The notes: a model not told the origin generated them from the sequence alone. DNA of 64,000 nt from Collimonas rhizosphaerae (GCF_038896935.1 NZ_JBANDC010000019.1:54530-118529), one strand, 5' to 3'. Shown: positions 8,873 through 18,209, numbered from the stretch's first letter. Made by a program: numbers and translations.

Positions 8873-9297
8873 ACCATTGGTCTTAATGAATTAGTCAGGC
8901 CGTGAAATGCGATGTCTATACCGGTATTGTGCGGAGTAAGAAGGGCGATATGGATCTACGGCAACAACTAGTTTTACCTTAATTTCTTCTAATTTGAAGG
9001 GGTAACAACGAGTGTCCGTTATGGAGAAATCCGTGTGACAGCTATGGGTCGAAATCAACCTGCTGCGGCCGGCTCGAAACGGCCAGGAGCAGCCACTGAC
9101 AAATTCAGCCCAAAGCGGACATTTGGACGTCATCATCGTATGCTACGCGTTGGTTTAATAAAGATTCGTACCTCTCTATCAAACCGGGTACGCAAAGCCC
9201 GCAGGATCTGCAGGCATCAGCATTTGGCGTGTATCCAATCTACAAGGCCATGCCGATGATTGAAAAATTAATTTCCGAAAATTGATTGAAAGACCTT
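8873..9297. other. Intergenic stretch without a supported gene
   Basis: 425 bp between the HD-domain gene and the next hypothetical. No reading frame has a credible start, length and composition. The only structure I see is one copy of a degenerate 48-bp repeat (9045-9092) listed separately. Confidence 0.6.
9045..9092 (+). repeat. Degenerate dispersed repeat, copy A
   Basis: 48-bp segment beginning TGGGTCGAA and ending near GGCCAGGAGCAG. It aligns without gaps to 10256-10303 (32 of 48 identical by eye, with shared blocks TGGGTCGAA, GGCTC and CGGCCA). Both copies lie in gene-free DNA of the accessory region. Probably a decayed intergenic repeat family. Confidence 0.45.
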
Positions 9298-9618
9298 ATG
9301 AACAAACCACTTCTCGAAATGTTGGGATTGAAAAAAAAGCCGGTTACGACTCGTTCCGGGACAGTCACACGCATCGGATTTGCCCATCCCAGCGGGGAAA
9401 CGCAAGGGTACTTTGTACTGGTGCTTGAGGGTGAAAGGGAGCCGATCAAATTCCTGTTTCAGAAACCGCGCAGCGATCTTGAAACACTGGCGCTCACGAT
9501 GCCCGGCGACCAGCTGACGCTGACAATCAAAGGCGAGATCGGAGACGGATGGTGCCATGTCGTGGGCGTCACAAATACCGATTTAATGGCAGCGATCGCG
9601 GTAGGAATGACGCGATAG
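9298..9618 (+). CDS. Hypothetical protein, beta-rich
   Basis: 106 aa, not recognised. ATG 9298 is preferred over the in-frame TTG at 9286 because GAAAGA lies at a suitable distance. The protein has alternating hydrophobic strands (TVTRIGFAH, GYFVLVLE, PIKFLF, QLTLTIKG, WCHVVGV) with no signal peptide or membrane span, which would suit a small beta-barrel such as an OB fold. No catalytic motif. It stands alone between the repeat copies; function unknown. Confidence 0.55.
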   Translation: MNKPLLEMLGLKKKPVTTRSGTVTRIGFAHPSGETQGYFVLVLEGEREPIKFLFQKPRSDLETLALTMPGDQLTLTIKGEIGDGWCHVVGVTNTDLMAAIAVGMTR

Positions 9619-9818
9619 TTTGAGCAACAGCCAGATAGTGGTCTCTACATTGGCCATGTCAATGATCGGTTTTGAAAAATTTCTATCTACGGAAATTGCG
9701 TGTCACACGGAGATCACGCTATGTTGGCATATGTTACGCGAACATCCGCTACCGGCCAAAGGAAGGCGCTCACTCCTTGTTAAATTCGTAGAAAAATCAA
9801 TATCTAAATACAGAAAAA

Positions 9819-10157
9819 ATGGACCATCAATCTCACTTTGATATGCGCCTAAAAGAGCTAGAAGAAAAGGCTACTGGAAGACTCCTTATGGCAGACGTGT
9901 TTAGTAATACAGCCTTTGACGACTTGTATTCCTATGCCTGTGAAAAAGCAGTCAAATTAAAAACGGAGTTTGTTATCCCCAGACAGTACTTGGCATCGAT
10001 TTTGGATGCTGCGAATGCTATTCGTAGTCGTGCGGAGTATTTGCCGGAGGTGAGATTGCATTTGAACGTTGCTCAGAATTTCGATGTGCTTTTAGGTCTT
10101 ATTGCAAAAGGCGAGGCTCCAGAGGATAGAAAACCTGGAGTGCCGAGAATACTTTGA
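9819..10157 (+). CDS. Hypothetical helical protein
   Basis: 112 aa, unrecognised. Largely alpha-helical and charged, no signal peptide or transmembrane span, no cysteine-pair or catalytic motif. The upstream 200 bp (9619-9818) contain no convincing gene. No obvious Shine-Dalgarno beyond an A-rich leader. Composition is AT-rich compared with the island that follows at 11 kb. Could be part of a small transferred cassette with the preceding hypothetical. Confidence 0.45.
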   Translation: MDHQSHFDMRLKELEEKATGRLLMADVFSNTAFDDLYSYACEKAVKLKTEFVIPRQYLASILDAANAIRSRAEYLPEVRLHLNVAQNFDVLLGLIAKGEAPEDRKPGVPRIL

Positions 10158-10255
10158 GCTTCAGTGCATTGATTTTGGTTAGTAACGGCAGCCTAAAAGT
10201 AGAGGAAAATTGCCAAATTTGAATGGCCGGTTTGGAGAATTCGCTATGTCGCCTT

Positions 10256-10303
10256 TGGGTCGAATGGAGTCTATCGTGACTGGCTCAATTCGGCCATGAG
10301 CGG
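10256..10303 (+). repeat. Degenerate dispersed repeat, copy B
   Basis: Second copy of the 48-bp element, TGGGTCGAA at 10256 through GGCCATGAGCGG. It lies in the 252-bp gap before the lipocalin-like gene; nothing else is visible there. Confidence 0.45.
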
Positions 10304-10409
10304 TCCGTGGCGCACTCCGCGAATTTGATGGTGTTATTGTAATCTGCATGGCAACTTACCCAGCATTCGACAAGTGGGTACATTGAGGCGAACTGCTACA
10401 GGAGGGAAT

Positions 10410-10835
10410 ATGTCTGAGCGCGACACCAAGCTTCACGGTTGCTGGCGGTTGGTTTCTTTTGATACTGAGCTTCAGGATTCAAAGGAACGCATTCAACCGT
10501 GGGGCGCGGATCCCAATGGCTACCTTATTTTCGACTCTGATGGGCGAATGATGGTGCTAATTACCGCAAAGGCGCGGGAGCCGGGGAATACAGATGAGAA
10601 ACTGGTGGCGCTTTTCCGTACTGTGATGGCCTACACAGGACGATATCGGATAGATGGGGATAGGTTCATCACAAAGGTTGACTCATCTTGGAATGAAGCC
10701 TGGAACGGCAGTGAGCAGGAACGATCCTACAAGCTTGATGGAGACACGCTCGTCGTCTTTACGGACTGGATGCCGAATCCGTTAGTATCAGGAAATCCAA
10801 TAGGAAGAGCTATTCTCAGTTTTAGGCGCGAGTAA
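10410..10835 (+). CDS. Lipocalin-like domain protein
   Basis: 141 aa cytosolic protein of the lipocalin-like_5 type: LHGCWRLVSFDTEL at the N-terminus, then PNGYLIFDSDGRMMVLI, YTGRYRIDGDRF and a final strand RAILSFRRE. These small proteins are thought to bind small hydrophobic ligands (family inference). ATG 10410 is fixed by a strong GGAGGGA (10401-10407); the GTG at 10374 is rejected. Lone gene with no operon partner. The 291 bp after it (10836-11126) hold nothing I can support. Confidence 0.75.
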   Translation: MSERDTKLHGCWRLVSFDTELQDSKERIQPWGADPNGYLIFDSDGRMMVLITAKAREPGNTDEKLVALFRTVMAYTGRYRIDGDRFITKVDSSWNEAWNGSEQERSYKLDGDTLVVFTDWMPNPLVSGNPIGRAILSFRRE

Positions 10836-11126
10836 TTTTCCCTACGCTGAGTTCGCAATTAGCCGCCAGTTTGCAGGTCATCCACTCGACGGTGAGTCTG
10901 GCAGCCGGGCAGCCATCTTTGAATGACCGCATTGTGGCGGTCTCCAGGTCGGCTTTGCTTCTTTTTTTGCCCGTCGCTAGGCACGTCAATCGATCACTTT
11001 TTGGTTTTAAGCAGTTTCAAGAAATCCCAAAGCCCGTATCTCCCTTTGCCCATGATGATGGGGTTTTTGTTTCGCGGCGTATCAATCGGGGCATTAACAA
11101 CCAGCGCGCTCATCGCTGTCATTTTT

Positions 11127-12362
11127 TCAGTTGAGTGCCAATCCAAGCCAGACTGCAATTGCCACTAGCAGCAACCCAGGAAAGACTTGCATCGCAAAGC
11201 GCCGGTTGCCGCTGGTGAAAGCTATCACGCATTTGGAAAAGGTGTTGGCGGTAAATCCGGCGAGGATTGGTCCGGTTGCGGCCTGGCTGCTGATTTTCCC
11301 GTGGGCTGCGAATGAGGCGGCCGAGGCGGCTGTCGAATGCGCATCGGCGAAGCCGCCGATAAAAGACGCCAGCAGGAGGCCTCGGTTGCCGAGCCAGGCA
11401 GATAAGGCGCCCGACAGCAGCAGGATGGCTGAAATCATCAGCGACAACAATAGCGCGTCCTTGATGTCGACCCGACTGTCCATTTGCAACCCCGCGCCCG
11501 GCTGCGAATGCACCGAACGGGCTGCCGTCAGCGCTGCGTAGGCCAGTGCGGCGGCCAGCCCGCAGGCAAGCGGCCGGGCCAGCACCAGGAACGTCGGCGG
11601 GTGCGTCACGCACAGCACGAGAGCCAGTTGCAGCACCGTCGCTACCGTCGACAGCACCGCCCCGGTGGCAGCGGCATCGGCCTGGGCTGGGGTCTGGACG
11701 GCGCGCGCTCCCATTGCGCCGATGGTAGCGATGCTCGATACGAAACCGGAAAGCAGGCCGGTCAGCGCCAGCCCCAAGCGAGGACCGAGCAAGCGCTGAG
11801 CGATGTGCCCGAGCGCCCCGATGAGCAGCATCAATACGATGAAACGCCAGATTGCGTGCGGATTGAGCACGTCGTAGGGATCGATGGTGCGATCCGGCAG
11901 CAGCGGCCATAACACAAAGACAGCGGCGCCAAGGATCAGTGCGTTGTTCCACTCCTTCTGGCGCATTGCGATGCTGACGAAATGGTGCAGGCGGCCGCGT
12001 GCCGCCAGCACGATCGCCGCCGATACGCCAAGCGCCGCCGCCAGCGAGACTGCACGGATCGCCAAGGCGCCCAGCAGCAGCGTCAGGATCAATGCGGTTT
12101 CCGTGGTCAGGCCGGGATCGTCTTGCGCTTGCTTGACATAGGCAGCGGCGAAGAGGGCGGTCACCGACAGGACCACGGCGGCAAGCAACAGGACGCTGTC
12201 GAGCAGCATGCTGGCTGCGCCCAGCAAGGCGACCACCGTAAAGGTACGAATGCCGGCAGGACTGCGCGCCGGCCCGCTGCCTTTATGGCGTTCGCGCTCG
12301 GCGCCGATCAGCAAGCCGATGCCGGCGGCGACCGCTAGTGCTTCTGCCAGGTCGGCTGTCAT
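11127..12362 (-). CDS. MgtC/SapB-DUF4010 membrane protein
   Basis: 411-aa polytopic membrane protein. The N-terminal third carries the MgtC/SapB signature (GIGLLIGAERERHKG, then AGIRTFTVVALLGA), and the C-terminal two thirds match the DUF4010 permease-like module with glycine-rich helices (SFIGGFADAHSTAAS). About twelve membrane spans are likely. MgtC proteins affect Mg2+ stress and F-ATPase in other bacteria; the function of the DUF4010 fusion is not established. It follows a tandem universal stress protein on the same strand with a 27-bp gap, so the two are probably one transcript. Confidence 0.85.
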   Translation of the reverse strand: MTADLAEALAVAAGIGLLIGAERERHKGSGPARSPAGIRTFTVVALLGAASMLLDSVLLLAAVVLSVTALFAAAYVKQAQDDPGLTTETALILTLLLGALAIRAVSLAAALGVSAAIVLAARGRLHHFVSIAMRQKEWNNALILGAAVFVLWPLLPDRTIDPYDVLNPHAIWRFIVLMLLIGALGHIAQRLLGPRLGLALTGLLSGFVSSIATIGAMGARAVQTPAQADAAATGAVLSTVATVLQLALVLCVTHPPTFLVLARPLACGLAAALAYAALTAARSVHSQPGAGLQMDSRVDIKDALLLSLMISAILLLSGALSAWLGNRGLLLASFIGGFADAHSTAASAASFAAHGKISSQAATGPILAGFTANTFSKCVIAFTSGNRRFAMQVFPGLLLVAIAVWLGLALN

Positions 12363-12389
12363 TGTTGTCCGTTCGATGCCGTTCCTGCT

Positions 12390-13355
12390 TCAGGACTTGA
12401 CGATCAATACCGGACGGTCGGCGATGCGCACGTAATGCTCGGCAACGCTGCCCAGCATAAGCCGTTGCATGCCTTGCAATCCGTGCGATCCCATCACGAC
12501 AGCGCTGGCGTTCCAGCGCTTGCCAACTTCCCTGATGAGGTCGGCAACGCGCTTGTCGCGTGTCTCCAGGTCTACTATCTGGACATCGCCTCGGATGCCA
12601 AAGGTGTCGAACACATCCAGGGCAGCCTTCCTGACGTTTGCCGCCTGGTCCGCCGCTGCCTGCAGCATCGGTTCGCGCTGGAAATACACGACGCCGAGCA
12701 GGGGGAAGGCAAGAAACGGGTCGACATTGACATACAGCGCGCGAATCTCGCCACCGTGCTCCTTGGCCAGTGCGCTAGCCTGGCGCAAAGCGCTTTGCGC
12801 AAGTTCGCTGCCGTCTACCGCTACCAGGATGCGCTTGAGCACGCCGGTTTGCTCCGGCGCTGCGGGAGGCTCATGGCCAAGCCTTCCAGCCGCTTGCTCA
12901 GTCGGGTGGACCAACAGCACCGGGCGCTCTGAAATACGTACGAAATGTTCAGCCACGCTGCCCATCAACATGCGCCGTACGCCGCGCCGGCCATGGGTGC
13001 CGAGCACTGTCAGGTCGGCGCCCCATGTTTCGCCTTCCGCCTTGAGGGCGCCTGGAATGTCGCCGCCCAGCTCACGCAAGTCGGGCAGGCTGGTTTGCAC
13101 CGCATAGCCTTGCGCATGCAAGGCCGCTTCCGCTTGGGCCAGCAATTTTTTTCCTTCAGCCATGTTTACTTCGCGCAGCAGCTCGATATAGGTGAAGTCT
13201 TCATTGATCATCGGATAGATGGTCAGGGGATCTTCCAGCACATGCACGATGCGCACGGCGGCGCCGGGCATTGCGAAACTGGCAATCTTTGCCATTGCCT
13301 GATCGGAAGCCTGGCTGCCGTCGATAGCGAGCAGGATTTTCTTGTATATGGCCAT
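12390..13355 (-). CDS. Tandem universal stress protein (two UspA domains)
   Basis: 321 aa with two UspA domains. Domain 1 starts KKILLAIDGSQAS and ends with the nucleotide-binding pattern GTHGRRGVRRMLMGSVAEHFVR; domain 2 starts KRILVAVDGSELA and ends GSHGLQGMQRLMLGSVAEHYVR. The G-2x-G-9x-G(S/T) motif in both suggests ATP binding. The start at MAIYKK is preferred to the upstream MSTLLF because beta 1 begins directly after it. An imperfect FNR site lies about 180 bp upstream, and Usp genes are typical oxygen-limitation genes in this island. Confidence 0.9.
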   Translation of the reverse strand: MAIYKKILLAIDGSQASDQAMAKIASFAMPGAAVRIVHVLEDPLTIYPMINEDFTYIELLREVNMAEGKKLLAQAEAALHAQGYAVQTSLPDLRELGGDIPGALKAEGETWGADLTVLGTHGRRGVRRMLMGSVAEHFVRISERPVLLVHPTEQAAGRLGHEPPAAPEQTGVLKRILVAVDGSELAQSALRQASALAKEHGGEIRALYVNVDPFLAFPLLGVVYFQREPMLQAAADQAANVRKAALDVFDTFGIRGDVQIVDLETRDKRVADLIREVGKRWNASAVVMGSHGLQGMQRLMLGSVAEHYVRIADRPVLIVKS

Positions 13356-13534
13356 GATGTGTCTCAAAAAGAGAAGCGTGGACAATGGCCGGATCCGCGC
13401 ATCCTCGGATCCATGGCGTCAGCGCAGTCCGGCCGGCAGTCTCGACATGGACGATCCGGTGCTGATGCAAGCCCATGCCTTGAAAATCATTGTATGTCGT
13501 GGCGGTAAGCCGGCAAGCGCAATTGAAGCAATGA

Positions 13535-13548
13535 TTGACATAGATCAA
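13535..13548. promoter_or_regulatory. Near-consensus FNR box upstream of the tandem Usp gene
   Basis: TTGAC-ATAG-ATCAA, one mismatch from the FNR consensus, in the 287-bp gap between the Usp and cytochrome b561 genes. Cytochrome b561 is transcribed toward it, so only the Usp/MgtC unit can be its target. Confidence 0.5.
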
Positions 13549-13642
13549 ACACATCGTCGCCGGCTGGCGCGGCGGCCGCTTGCCGGATTCCGTCGCCTCC
13601 TTGATCCGGCGAGCCTTGGCGCCGCAGTCCTGCTGCCTGCGC

Positions 13643-14197
13643 TCAGTTCTTGAACGGCAGCATGCGCCGCAATGTCGTATCGCGGACCACGTAGTGATGA
13701 AACGGCCCGGCCGCAGCATGCAAGCCAATGAGAAAGTAGCCAATGGTGGCGCAGGTTTCATGCACGTCTTTTATTTGCGACGCCAGTTCCTTGTCCTGGC
13801 TGAGCAGCGCGGGCAGGTGCAGGCCGAAAAAGGGAATCGGCTTGCCGGCAGCGCTCAGCGTCAGCCAGCCGAGGATGGGCATGCCTACCATCAAAGCGTA
13901 CAGCGCTACATGCATGGCGCTGGCAAACCACATTTGCCAGCGTGGCGGCGGCGGCTGGATCGGCGGCGTGGCGCTGGAGAATCGCACTACCAGGCGTAAC
14001 GCGACGATGGCCAGGACTGTCAGGCCAAGCATGTAATGCCAGGTCATCATGCCGTTGCGGCCATCGCTGCCTTTAGGGAAAATGCCGCGCAGCTCCATCG
14101 TTGCATAGACCGCGATGAGCAGCAGCAAAGTCAGCCAATGGATTCCTATGGCGAGCGAACTATATTTGGCGGAGTCGTTGTTGTGCTTTACGTGCAT
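13643..14197 (-). CDS. Cytochrome b561 (CybB-type)
   Basis: 184-aa inner-membrane dihaem cytochrome b that shuttles electrons between the quinone pool and periplasmic acceptors. Four spans carry the expected histidines: IGIHWLTLLLLI, TWHYMLGL, SAMHVALYALM and GLHAAAGPFHHYVV. Length matches E. coli CybB (about 176). The intergenic DNA upstream holds a perfect FNR box at 14387, shared with the divergent cco assembly genes, though it is about 190 bp from this start. Confidence 0.9.
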   Translation of the reverse strand: MHVKHNNDSAKYSSLAIGIHWLTLLLLIAVYATMELRGIFPKGSDGRNGMMTWHYMLGLTVLAIVALRLVVRFSSATPPIQPPPPRWQMWFASAMHVALYALMVGMPILGWLTLSAAGKPIPFFGLHLPALLSQDKELASQIKDVHETCATIGYFLIGLHAAAGPFHHYVVRDTTLRRMLPFKN

Positions 14198-14386
14198 GGC
14201 AGGGGTTCTCCATTTCGGCTGGAAGTTTGTTGTTCGGCATACCCTGGAAAACGGCAGGATCTGCCGCTTCCCCCTGAACCTTATAGCAGTCCGGAATTAG
14301 GATCAACTTAGATGCGCAGGCGAGGCTGCGCTCCATGCGCGGTAGCGTTATCGCGGGTACTTTAAATAAAATTCAACAGCCGCGGA

Positions 14387-14400
14387 TTGATCTATATCAA
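14387..14400. promoter_or_regulatory. FNR box upstream of the cco assembly operon
   Basis: Perfect TTGAT-CTAT-ATCAA. A class II arrangement would place transcription start near 14435, leaving room for the small ORF at 14488 and the SafE-like/ccoI/ccoS genes downstream. Could also serve the divergent cytochrome b561 gene. Confidence 0.8.
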
Positions 14401-14487
14401 AGTACTTGCCGTTGGCGCCATGTATATTGCTCCGAACAGATATGGTTGACATCGTGCGTCGACCCATCCAATCGCCGGAGCCCGCAC

Positions 14488-14673
14488 ATGTCAATTTCAG
14501 GAAAAACGTCTCCCACGTGTAATGCGGTCAATCATGATGCTTCTTTGCTTCCAGGGCTGAATGAGAGGAGGGCAAGCTATAAGTCTTGCCAAAAGACACG
14601 CAGGCACCCAGAAGATTTCACTTCTGAACGATATTGGCAAACGTTTTCCGCCCGGAGCACGGGGCAGGCATGA
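14488..14673 (+). CDS. Possible small leader ORF coupled to the SafE-like gene
   Basis: 61-codon frame starting MSISGKTSP with CGGAG 8-9 bp before the ATG. Its TGA overlaps the ATG of the next gene in an ATGA arrangement, which favours translational coupling. The product is polar, ends with KTRRHPEDFTSERYWQTF and resembles nothing I know. It may be a real small protein or a chance leader; the overlap and ribosome site are the only support. Confidence 0.35.
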   Translation: MSISGKTSPTCNAVNHDASLLPGLNERRASYKSCQKTRRHPEDFTSERYWQTFSARSTGQA

Positions 14674-15449
14674 ACCTCCTGCCGATTTTCCTGATAGGGC
14701 TGCTAGGGAGCGTCCATTGCATTGGCATGTGCGGCGGCATCGTCAGCGCCTTGTCGGTGGCCGCGAAGCCACCGGCGCGTGTAATCCGGTTGCGGCTGGC
14801 GACCGACGGCATTGTCCAGGAGTCCTCAAGGCAAACCTATTTCATGCAGTTGCCGCGCGTGCTCGCCTACAACAGCGGCAGGCTGTTCAGCTACGCGATT
14901 GCAGGAGCCATGGCCGGCGGCATGGCCCAAGGCGTGCGTGTCATGGCGTCGCTGTCGTCGCTGCAGATAGGCGCCTATTGGCTGGCCAACCTGATATTGA
15001 TAGCGCTGGGCCTGCACCTGATGGGGGCCTGGCGTGGCTTGAGCTGGCTGGAAGCGCTCGGGCAGGTTGCCTGGCGGCGTTTGCAGCCGGCCATCAGGTT
15101 GTTGCTGCCGATGGACAGTCCGGCCAAGGCGTTGATGCTGGGCGCTTTGTGGGGCTGGCTGCCATGCGGCATGGTCTACAGCGTACTGCTGACAGCAATG
15201 CTAAGCGGCGATGCGATATCCGGCACGACGGTGATGCTGGCGTTCGGGTTGGGAACCTTGCCTATGCTATTGATGCTCGGCATGCTGGGAATGCGCCTGA
15301 AAACCTGGCTGCTCGATCAGCGGGTCCGTATCGCCGGCGGCTTTATTGTGTTGCTGTTCGGATTGGCGGGCATTTTCCGGCTGGCCAACGGACTGTCGCT
15401 GGGCTGGCTTGATGCGCTCTGTCTCGGCGCGGCGGGAGCATGGCGTTGA
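14670..15449 (+). CDS. SafE/TauE-like (DsbD_2) membrane protein of the cco cluster
   Basis: 259-aa inner-membrane protein with six to seven spans. The N-terminal motif LLGSVHCIGMCGGIV and the later LWGWLPCGMVYS are the paired cysteine helices of the DsbD_2/SafE family, related to CcdA. Genes of this family often sit beside ccoI and have been linked to copper handling or cytochrome maturation; the exact role is unproven. ATG 14670 is preferred over TTG 14634 because the hydrophobic helix starts at once. It overlaps ccoI by 10 bp, indicating one operon. Confidence 0.82.
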   Translation: MNLLPIFLIGLLGSVHCIGMCGGIVSALSVAAKPPARVIRLRLATDGIVQESSRQTYFMQLPRVLAYNSGRLFSYAIAGAMAGGMAQGVRVMASLSSLQIGAYWLANLILIALGLHLMGAWRGLSWLEALGQVAWRRLQPAIRLLLPMDSPAKALMLGALWGWLPCGMVYSVLLTAMLSGDAISGTTVMLAFGLGTLPMLLMLGMLGMRLKTWLLDQRVRIAGGFIVLLFGLAGIFRLANGLSLGWLDALCLGAAGAWR

Positions 15450-17977
15450 CTACCGCCTCGATCGGCCTGGCGCCGACCTCTGCGCCCTCGTCGAAAGCTG
15501 CTCCCGAGCCAGCCTCCGGCAACTGCTTTCATTGCGGCCTGCCGTTGCCGCCATCTGCAACAGGACCGCGCTGGTCCGTCATGATCGGACAGCTGCCGCG
15601 CGCGATGTGCTGCCCGGGCTGCGCAGCGGTTGCACAAACCATTGCCGACAGCGGCTACTCCGATTATTACGTCTCTCGCACGACTTTTTCCAATCGTATC
15701 GATGGCGATGGGCTGGTTCCGCCGGAACTGCAGCTGTATGACGACGAAGACGGTTATTCGCAATTCGCCACCGTGCTTGAGGATCCTGCCGGCCCGGCTG
15801 CCGGCCTGCTGGAAGCGACCCTGGCGCTGGAAGGGATTCGTTGCGCGGCCTGTGTCTGGCTGATTGAGCAACGGCTGGCGCGCTTGCCGGGGCTGCAGCT
15901 GGCCAGCCTGAATGTGGCCAGCGAGCGCCTGCATGTGCGCTGGGACAAGACGCAATGCAAGCCCAGCGATATCCTGCATGCGCTGCACGAGATTGGCTAC
16001 AGCGCCTACCCGTTCGATGCGGCCAGGCAAGGAGAGCAGCTGCGCAAATCCGGCAAGCGCCTGTTCCGCCAGACGTTCATCGCCGGGCTGTGCATGATGC
16101 AAGTCATGATGTACGCGGCTCCCGCCTATTTCGCCGCGGCAGGCAGCATCGACCATGCGCAGCTCCAGCTGATGCGTTGGGCCAGCCTGCTGCTGACCTT
16201 GCCGGTGCTGTGTTACTCGGCGCTGCCTTTCCTGCATGGCGCCTGGATCGGCATCAAGTCGCGCCATTTCGGCATGGACCTGCCGGTAGCGATTGGCGTG
16301 GCGGCAGCGTTTGCCGGCAGCGCAGCGGCGACCGTGCGCGGTTCCGGCGAAGTCTATTTCGACACCGTCGCCATGTTCGTTTTCCTCCTGTTGTGCAGCC
16401 GTTACCTGGAGCTGACGGCGCGGCGCAAGGCGGCCTCGACGCTGGAGCGCCTGCAGCAGGCATTGCCTGGTTCCGCTACCCGCCTGCTTGACTACCCGCG
16501 CGCGATGGACGGCGAAGTGGTTGCCGCCGCAAGATTGGCCAAAGGCGACCTGATCCTGGTCAAGCCGGGCGAAGTGATCGCTGCCGATGGCGTTTTGCTG
16601 AGCGGCAGCAGCAGGATTGACGTTTCCTTGCTGAGCGGCGAGAGCAAGCCTCTGCCTTGTGCTGCCGGCGACGCCTTGCCCGGCGGCGCGGTCAATTGCG
16701 GGCAGGCCATGGTGCTGCGGATAAGCCGGGTAGCGCGCGAAAGCACCTTGTCAGCGCTGCTCAAGCTGGCAGAGCGGGCGGTCCAGTGCAAGCCGCGCAT
16801 GGCGCAATGGGCCGACCAGGTCGCCGGCTGGTTTGTGGCGGCCCTGCTGTTGTGCGCATTGCTGGCGTTTTGCGCCTGGCAATGGCTGGACCCGGCGCGT
16901 GCGTGGCCGATCGCAATCGCGGTGCTGGTGGTGTCCTGTCCTTGTGCCTTGTCCCTGGCGACACCGTCGGCGCTGGCGGCGGCCACCGACAGGCTGCTGC
17001 GCAGCGGCATAGTGATCGTGCAGCCGCATGTGCTGGAAACACTGCACCGGGCGACCTACATCATTTTCGATAAAACCGGCACGCTCACCGTGGGCAAGCC
17101 GGTGCTGAAAAATATTGCAGTACTGGGCGGCAGCGCCAGCGAGCGATGCCTGCAGATAGCTGCGGCAATGGAAATGTCCAGCGCCCATCCTCTGGGGGCG
17201 GCCATCGTTGATGCCAGCCGCGGCATGTCGGCACTAGCGGCCGCATTGCGCGTCGAGGCAGTCAGCCAGGTGGCGGGAGAGGGTGTGCAGGCGGAGTTCG
17301 ACGGCGTCCTGTATCGACTCGGTTCAGCGTCGTTCGTGGCAGGACTGGCCGGTACCGCGACGCCCGCCGCAACGCCCAGCGATGCGACGGCGACGCCAGT
17401 GTTTCTTGGCCGGGACGGCGAATGGCTGGCGCGTTTCGACCTGGCCGACGCGATACGGGAAGACGCCCGCCAGACCGTCGCCTATTTCCAGCGCCAAGGC
17501 AAGCAGGCGATATTGCTGAGCGGCGACGACAGCCATGTGGCGCAGCATGTAGCGCGTGAATTGCATATCGATGACGCTTACGGCGCGCATTTGCCGGCGC
17601 AGAAGCTGGCATTCGTGCAAGCCTTGCAGCGGCGCGGCGAGATCGTCGCCATGATAGGCGACGGCGTGAACGATGCCGCCGTACTGGCTGCCGCCGACGT
17701 TTCCTTTGCCATGGGAGCGGGCGCCGCGCTGGCCCAGGTCCATGCCGATGCGGTGCTGCTGTCGGATCGATTATCGACGTTGGCAGATACCGCCAGGCTC
17801 GGCGCGAGAACCATGCACGTGATCCGGCAGAACCTGGCCTGGGCGTCAGTCTACAATCTGCTGGCTATCCCGGCGGCTGCGCTGGGCTTGCTCAATCCCT
17901 GGCTGTCGGCGGCAGGCATGTCGTTCAGTTCCGCCCTGGTGGTGCTCAACGCGTTGCGGTTGCGTAACAAGATATAG
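15440..17977 (+). CDS. ccoI: CcoI copper-exporting P-type ATPase for cbb3 oxidase assembly
   Basis: 845-aa P1B-type ATPase that moves Cu+ across the inner membrane for insertion into the CuB site of CcoN. In order: an N-terminal metal-binding region (CFHCGLPLP at about 29-37, CCPGC at about 57-61), an HMA domain with CAAC at 135-138, the membrane ion site CPC at 500-502 (VVSCPCALSLATPSA), phosphorylation motif DKTGTLT from Asp544, SSAHPLG, and GDGVND at 740-745. The double-cysteine N-terminus is diagnostic for CcoI/FixI rather than CopA. Followed by ccoS after 4 bp. Confidence 0.95.
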   Translation: MALTTASIGLAPTSAPSSKAAPEPASGNCFHCGLPLPPSATGPRWSVMIGQLPRAMCCPGCAAVAQTIADSGYSDYYVSRTTFSNRIDGDGLVPPELQLYDDEDGYSQFATVLEDPAGPAAGLLEATLALEGIRCAACVWLIEQRLARLPGLQLASLNVASERLHVRWDKTQCKPSDILHALHEIGYSAYPFDAARQGEQLRKSGKRLFRQTFIAGLCMMQVMMYAAPAYFAAAGSIDHAQLQLMRWASLLLTLPVLCYSALPFLHGAWIGIKSRHFGMDLPVAIGVAAAFAGSAAATVRGSGEVYFDTVAMFVFLLLCSRYLELTARRKAASTLERLQQALPGSATRLLDYPRAMDGEVVAAARLAKGDLILVKPGEVIAADGVLLSGSSRIDVSLLSGESKPLPCAAGDALPGGAVNCGQAMVLRISRVARESTLSALLKLAERAVQCKPRMAQWADQVAGWFVAALLLCALLAFCAWQWLDPARAWPIAIAVLVVSCPCALSLATPSALAAATDRLLRSGIVIVQPHVLETLHRATYIIFDKTGTLTVGKPVLKNIAVLGGSASERCLQIAAAMEMSSAHPLGAAIVDASRGMSALAAALRVEAVSQVAGEGVQAEFDGVLYRLGSASFVAGLAGTATPAATPSDATATPVFLGRDGEWLARFDLADAIREDARQTVAYFQRQGKQAILLSGDDSHVAQHVARELHIDDAYGAHLPAQKLAFVQALQRRGEIVAMIGDGVNDAAVLAAADVSFAMGAGAALAQVHADAVLLSDRLSTLADTARLGARTMHVIRQNLAWASVYNLLAIPAAALGLLNPWLSAAGMSFSSALVVLNALRLRNKI

Positions 17978-17981
17978 GGGC

Positions 17982-18188
17982 ATGGATATGGAAGCGCTTT
18001 ATCTGCTCATCCCGATCAGCACCGTGCTGGTGTTCCTGGCGATCTGGGTGTTCATCCGGGCTTCCGACAGCGGCCAGTTCGACGACATGGTCGGTCCCGC
18101 GATGAGGATCCTGCTGGACGACGACCGTCCCGGGCCGCCAGAAAAGGCCGTTTCCGATTCGCCGCCCGACAACGGCGCCGCGAAATAA
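17982..18188 (+). CDS. ccoS: CcoS, cbb3 oxidase assembly protein
   Basis: 68-aa single-span membrane protein (MEALYLLIPISTVLVFLAIWVFI) followed by the CcoS hallmark SGQFDDM and an acidic, proline-rich tail. CcoS is needed for cofactor insertion into the cbb3 oxidase. Four bases separate it from ccoI. ATG 17982 and 17988 are both possible starts, and the choice does not change the span. Confidence 0.9.
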   Translation: MDMEALYLLIPISTVLVFLAIWVFIRASDSGQFDDMVGPAMRILLDDDRPGPPEKAVSDSPPDNGAAK

Positions 18189-18209
18189 TCTCCATCAATG
18201 CAGCGCTAT

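Noticed and set aside
9620..9841. 73-codon plus frame after the 9298 gene
   Set aside because: Needs a TTG start, lacks a ribosome site and overlaps the next hypothetical; no family resemblance.
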